Shown piece by piece: positions 51,143 through 53,920 of a DNA stretch of 53,920 bases. Made by a program: the position numbers and the translations under genes. The stretch comes from Streptomyces sp. NRRL F-6131 (GTDB taxonomy: Bacteria; Actinomycetota; Actinomycetes; Streptomycetales; Streptomycetaceae): NCBI GenBank assembly GCA_000719695.1, contig JOHN01000054.1:1-53920 (forward strand), read 5' to 3'. Under the pieces are notes generated by a model. That model was given only the letters and a program-made list of their open reading frames with translations, made no database searches and was not told the DNA's origin. Each line of letters opens with the position of its first letter. Within the stretch, counting starts at the first letter, position 1.

Positions 51143-52858
51143 ATGCGGGCCGACGTGCGGCAGGACGGGTCGTCGCGGGACGGGTCGTGGCGGGACGGGT
51201 CGTCGTCGGACGCATCTCGGCGGCGCGGGGTAGCGGTGGCGGCGGCCGCGCTGGTGACGGTCGCCGGTCTGCTGGCGGGCGGCTGTGCGGCCGGCGGCGG
51301 GGCGGCGAAGCCCGGCGCCGCTCCGTCGGGCGCCGCTGCGTCCGGTGCCGGGACGCCGGCGGCGTTCGCCGGCCCGGGCGGCGGAGCCGCGCCGGTCACG
51401 CCGCTGGAGCCGCTGCCCGCCACCGTGCCGGCCGCACTCGCCCCCTACTACGGGCAGCGGCTCGACTGGACGCCCTGCGACGACGGCTACGAGTGCACCA
51501 CCTTCCGGGTGCCGCTGGACTACGACCGCCCGGTCGACGGCGACCTCACCCTGGCCGCCGTCCGCGCCCCCGCCGCCCCCACCCCGGCCGGCGGCTCGGC
51601 GGCCCCCGGCGAACGGCTCGGCTCGCTGCTGCTCAACCCGGGCGGCCCCGGCGGCTCGGCCGTCGAGTACGTCGAGGGCGTGGCCCGCACCTACGACGCC
51701 GGGGTCCGCGCCCGGTACGACCTGGTCGGCCTGGACCCGCGCGGGGTCGGCCGCAGCGCGCCCGTCACCTGCCTGAGCGGGGACCGGATGGACGCCTACA
51801 CCGCCGTCGACATCACCCCCGACGACCCGGCCGAGGTCGACGCCCTGGTGGCCGCCGCCAAGGAGTTCGCCGAGGGCTGCCGGCAGCGGTCCGGCGACCG
51901 GCTCGGCCACCTGAGCACCGTCGAGGCGGCGCGCGACCTGGACGTGCTGCGCGCCCTGCTCGGGGACGAGCGGCTCAACTACGTCGGCAAGTCCTACGGC
52001 ACCTTCCTCGGTGCCACCTACGCGGGCCTCTTCCCGGGCCGCACCGGTCGGATGGTGCTGGACGGCGCGATGGACCCGTCGCTCGACTCGCTGGCCGGCA
52101 ACCGCACCCAGGCGGGCGGTTTCGAGACCGCCTGGGCGGCCTTCGCCAAGGACTGCGTCCAGCGCGAGGACTGCCCGCTCGGCCGGACCGAGCAACAGGC
52201 CGGCGAGCAGCTCGCCGCCCTGTTCGCCGCGGCCGACGCCCACCCGCTGCCGACCGGCGACGGCGCCCGCCCGCTCACCGAGGCGCAGGCCACCACCGGC
52301 GTCATCCAGGCCATGTACGCGGACTTCCTCTGGCCCCGGCTGCGCACCGCGCTCGCCGACGCCCGGGCCGGGGACGGCAGCGCCCTGCTCGGGCTCTCCG
52401 ACGACTACTACGGGCGGGAGGCCGACGGCGGCTACCCCAACCTGATGTTCGCCAACATGGCGGTGAACTGCCTCGACCTGCCCGCGCCGTTCGCCGGTCC
52501 GGACGACGCCGCCCGGGCGGTGCCGGACTTCGAGCGGGCCTCGCCGCGGTTCGGCCGGGACATGGCCTGGATGGCGCTGACCTGCGCCTACTGGCCGGTC
52601 CGGCCGACCGGGACGCCGCACACCGTCCGGGCCGCCGGCGCCGCGCCGATCGTGGTCGTCGGCACCACCCGGGACCCGGCCACCCCGTACGGGTGGGCGC
52701 GGGCGCTGGCCGGGCAGCTGGAGTCCGGGCGGCTGCTGACCTACGACGGCGACGGCCACACCGCGTACGGCCGGCACGACGGCTGCCTGGACGGCGCGGT
52801 CAACCGTTTCCTGCTGGGCGGCGAGGCGCCGGAGAACGGGAAGACCTGCGGGCGCTGA
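51143..52858 (+). CDS. Secreted tripeptidyl-aminopeptidase-like alpha/beta hydrolase
   Basis: 571 aa from ATG 51143 (GAGGGGA upstream). The N-terminus has four DGSSR-type 5-residue repeats, then a signal sequence (VAVAAAALVTVAGLLAGGC) with a possible lipobox Cys. The catalytic domain matches Streptomyces SlpD/Tap proteases: LLLNPGGPGGSAVEYVEG (oxyanion), YDLVGLDPRGVGRSAPVTC, LNYVGKSYGTFLGATYAGLFPGR (Ser284) and a C-terminal TAP-like part with GTTRDPATPYGWA (Asp) and DGDGHTAYGRHDGCLDGAV (His). It releases N-terminal tripeptides from exported proteins in characterised relatives. Confidence 0.92.
   Translation: MRADVRQDGSSRDGSWRDGSSSDASRRRGVAVAAAALVTVAGLLAGGCAAGGGAAKPGAAPSGAAASGAGTPAAFAGPGGGAAPVTPLEPLPATVPAALAPYYGQRLDWTPCDDGYECTTFRVPLDYDRPVDGDLTLAAVRAPAAPTPAGGSAAPGERLGSLLLNPGGPGGSAVEYVEGVARTYDAGVRARYDLVGLDPRGVGRSAPVTCLSGDRMDAYTAVDITPDDPAEVDALVAAAKEFAEGCRQRSGDRLGHLSTVEAARDLDVLRALLGDERLNYVGKSYGTFLGATYAGLFPGRTGRMVLDGAMDPSLDSLAGNRTQAGGFETAWAAFAKDCVQREDCPLGRTEQQAGEQLAALFAAADAHPLPTGDGARPLTEAQATTGVIQAMYADFLWPRLRTALADARAGDGSALLGLSDDYYGREADGGYPNLMFANMAVNCLDLPAPFAGPDDAARAVPDFERASPRFGRDMAWMALTCAYWPVRPTGTPHTVRAAGAAPIVVVGTTRDPATPYGWARALAGQLESGRLLTYDGDGHTAYGRHDGCLDGAVNRFLLGGEAPENGKTCGR
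51164..51223 (+). repeat. 15-bp tandem repeat inside the peptidase gene
   Basis: Four in-frame units (GACGGGTCGTCGCGG and variants, from 51164, 51179, 51194 and 51209) encode the DGSSR / DGSWR / DGSSS / DASRR repeats before the signal sequence. Confidence 0.9.
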
Positions 52859-52964
52859 GCGGGCGCGCCCGCCGGGGCCGGTCGGGCCGTCGACCGTCGA
52901 CCGTGTTCCGGTACGACGTTACGATTGGCGGCCCCTCCCCTCTTCTCCCTCCCCGGAGCCCATC

Positions 52965-53621
52965 GTGCTCGGAGTCAACGACCTGACGACCTACGTCCTC
53001 GGCGCCCTCGTCATCGTCCTCCTCCCCGGCCCCAACTCCCTCTACGTGCTGTCCGTCGCCGCCCGCAAGGGCGTCCGCACCGGCTACCGGGCCGCCGCCG
53101 GCGTCTTCGTCGGCGACTTCACCCTCATCAGCCTGACCTCGCTCGGTGCCGCCTCCCTGCTGGAGGCCAACCCGGCCGTCTTCGCCGTGGTGAAGTTCGG
53201 CGGCGCCGCCTACCTGCTCTGGATAGGCATCGGCATGCTGCGCGCCGCCCGCGCCCTGTGGCGCGAGCACCGGACCGGCGCCGATGTCGCCGCCGCGACC
53301 GCCGAGGCCGCGGAGTCCACCGAGCGCCCGTTCCGCCGCGCCCTGGTGATCAGCCTCCTGAACCCCAAGGCGATCCTCTTCCTGCTCTCCTTCTTCACCC
53401 AGTTCGTGGACCCCTCCTACGGCAGCCCGGTGCTCTCCTTCACCCTCCTCGGCGGCGTCCTGCAGAGCTTCAGCGTCCTCTACCTCTCCCTGCTGATCTT
53501 CGCGGGCACCTCGCTCGCCGCCGCCTTCCGCCGCCGCAAGCGCCTCTCCGCCACCCTGACCGGCGGAGTCGCCGCCCTCTTCGCCGGCTTCGCCGCCAAG
53601 CTCGCCGTCTCCTCGGCCTGA
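52965..53621 (+). CDS. LysE/RhtB-family amino-acid exporter (LeuE-like)
   Basis: 218 aa from GTG 52965. Six hydrophobic helices. The family signature is at the start: LVIVLLPGPNSLYVLSVAARKGVRTGYRAAAGVFVGD. KFGGAAYLLWIGIGMLRAA and RRALVISLLNPKAILFLLSFFTQFVDP follow, as in E. coli LeuE. Exports amino acids or related compounds by proton antiport; substrate not readable. Codon use is less Gly/Ala-extreme than its neighbours but still normal for the genome. Confidence 0.92.
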   Translation: MLGVNDLTTYVLGALVIVLLPGPNSLYVLSVAARKGVRTGYRAAAGVFVGDFTLISLTSLGAASLLEANPAVFAVVKFGGAAYLLWIGIGMLRAARALWREHRTGADVAAATAEAAESTERPFRRALVISLLNPKAILFLLSFFTQFVDPSYGSPVLSFTLLGGVLQSFSVLYLSLLIFAGTSLAAAFRRRKRLSATLTGGVAALFAGFAAKLAVSSA

Positions 53622-53655
53622 CCCCCCGCCCCTCGTCCCCGCCCTGGCCACCGCG

Positions 53656-53685
53656 TTACGGATCACCGGCGAACCTGTGTAGACT
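53656..53685 (+). promoter_or_regulatory. Promoter of tRNA-Thr
   Basis: TTACGG (53656-53661), an 18-bp spacer, TAGACT (53680-53685). The start point would be ~25 nt before the mature tRNA. Confidence 0.65.
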
Positions 53686-53716
53686 GGCCCGCGTTGCCGC
53701 CACTCGCGGCAGCGGT

Positions 53717-53790
53717 GCCGCCTTAGCTCAGTTGGCCAGAGCAACGCACTCGTAATGCGTAGGTCGCGGGTTCGAATCCCGCAGGCGGCT
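53717..53790 (+). tRNA. tRNA-Thr(CGT)
   Basis: 74 nt. The acceptor stem GCCGCCT pairs with AGGCGGC. The anticodon stem ACGCA/TGCGT carries loop CTCGTAA with anticodon CGT (threonine, ACG codons). The T-arm GCGGG-TTCGAAT-CCCGC is intact. The discriminator is T and no CCA is encoded (CAG follows). Confidence 0.96.
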
Positions 53791-53797
53791 CAGTGTG

Positions 53798-53829
53798 AGG
53801 CCCAGGTCGGAATCTTCCGGCCTGGGCCT
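53798..53829 (+). terminator. Intrinsic terminator after tRNA-Thr
   Basis: AGGCCCAGG and CCTGGGCCT form a 9-bp outer stem, CGGAA and TTCCG an inner 5-bp stem; a T-rich tail (TTCTTCGTGTTG) follows. The remaining bases to 53920 show no feature. Confidence 0.88.
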
Positions 53830-53920
53830 TCTTCGTGTTGTGGGGTCGGGGAGGGTGGCCGGGGTGGCCGGGGCCTCGGTGGGTGTCCCGCTCCGGGAGG
53901 AGGGGTGGGGTGGCGGGGGT

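Noticed and set aside
44253..51215. A very long open frame (over 2,300 codons) on the minus strand
   Set aside because: It is antisense to topA, the tmk fusion, holB and the esterase-like gene, all with clear motifs. Long antisense frames are expected at this GC content, and the translation is Gly/Arg/Gln repeats without domains.
53717..53829. Attachment site of an integrative element at tRNA-Thr
   Set aside because: No integrase and no second copy of the tRNA 3' end in the window.

Overview
The window is chromosomal DNA of a Streptomycetaceae actinomycete (Streptomyces or Kitasatospora; the sequence does not decide which). The base composition is extremely GC-rich, real genes have almost only G or C at codon position three, GTG starts are common, and hallmark developmental genes are present (wblA, bldG). 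From memory, gene content and order follow the S. coelicolor core segment from about SCO3580 to SCO3540, so most of this is conserved core chromosome, not an island. I see no insertion sequence, prophage, CRISPR array or integrase.

Layout. 1-3.6 kb: the N-terminus of a penicillin-binding protein, wblA, and an overlapping pair of ArsA/GET3-like ATPase genes. 3.8-6.7 kb: a DUF4177 small protein with RidA, a NUDIX hydrolase, a 58-aa protein and a metallo-beta-lactamase-fold hydrolase. 6.8-12.9 kb: crp, a divergent ArsR-type regulator and PEP-mutase/isocitrate-lyase-family pair (probably accessory), endonuclease III, a CoA-diphosphatase-type NUDIX protein and a MarP-type membrane serine protease. 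13-18.5 kb: a small hypothetical protein, an alpha/beta hydrolase lacking its nucleophile, a holin-superfamily protein, NhaA and a beta-lactamase-fold serine hydrolase. 18.5-27.4 kb: acetyl-CoA synthetase, a SulP-transporter/carbonic-anhydrase fusion, a CooC-like ATPase, a degenerate Fic-like protein and a HAD-IB phosphatase. 27.4-34.0 kb: a 6C small RNA, then an overlapping Tad/Flp pilus operon (ssd, tadA, tadB, tadC, one Flp-type pilin, two TadE-like proteins). 34-41.2 kb: a large DEAD/DEAH helicase, bldG with its anti-sigma partner, a lipoprotein, a methyltransferase and a DUF3592 protein. 41.6-53.8 kb: topA, a transporter-like/thymidylate-kinase/coiled-coil fusion, the DNA polymerase III delta' gene, a pseudo-esterase, a secreted tripeptidyl-peptidase-like hydrolase, a LysE-family exporter and tRNA-Thr(CGT).

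How it fits together. WblA, BldG with its anti-sigma factor, Crp and the ssd/tad operon all bear on development or cell surface. TopA, Tmk and the clamp-loader delta' subunit are replication housekeeping. Many genes are translationally coupled by ATGA, GTGA or TGATG overlaps, and a group appears leaderless, with a TANNNT -10 box 6-8 nt before the start codon.

The most unusual things I found by eye are: (1) at least seven genes whose stop codon lies inside, or begins, a short tandem repeat (units of 10, 11, 13, 15, 16 or 19 bp) running into the downstream spacer; (2) two identical TCACTC-N4-GAGTGA palindromes upstream of wblA exactly 157 bp apart, about 15 helical turns; (3) a convergent pair of DnaA-box-like sequences forming a 21-bp palindrome; (4) three enzyme-fold proteins with the catalytic residue replaced; and (5) two tiny coupled ORFs bridging the tad genes. 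No wholly new multi-gene system is evident.
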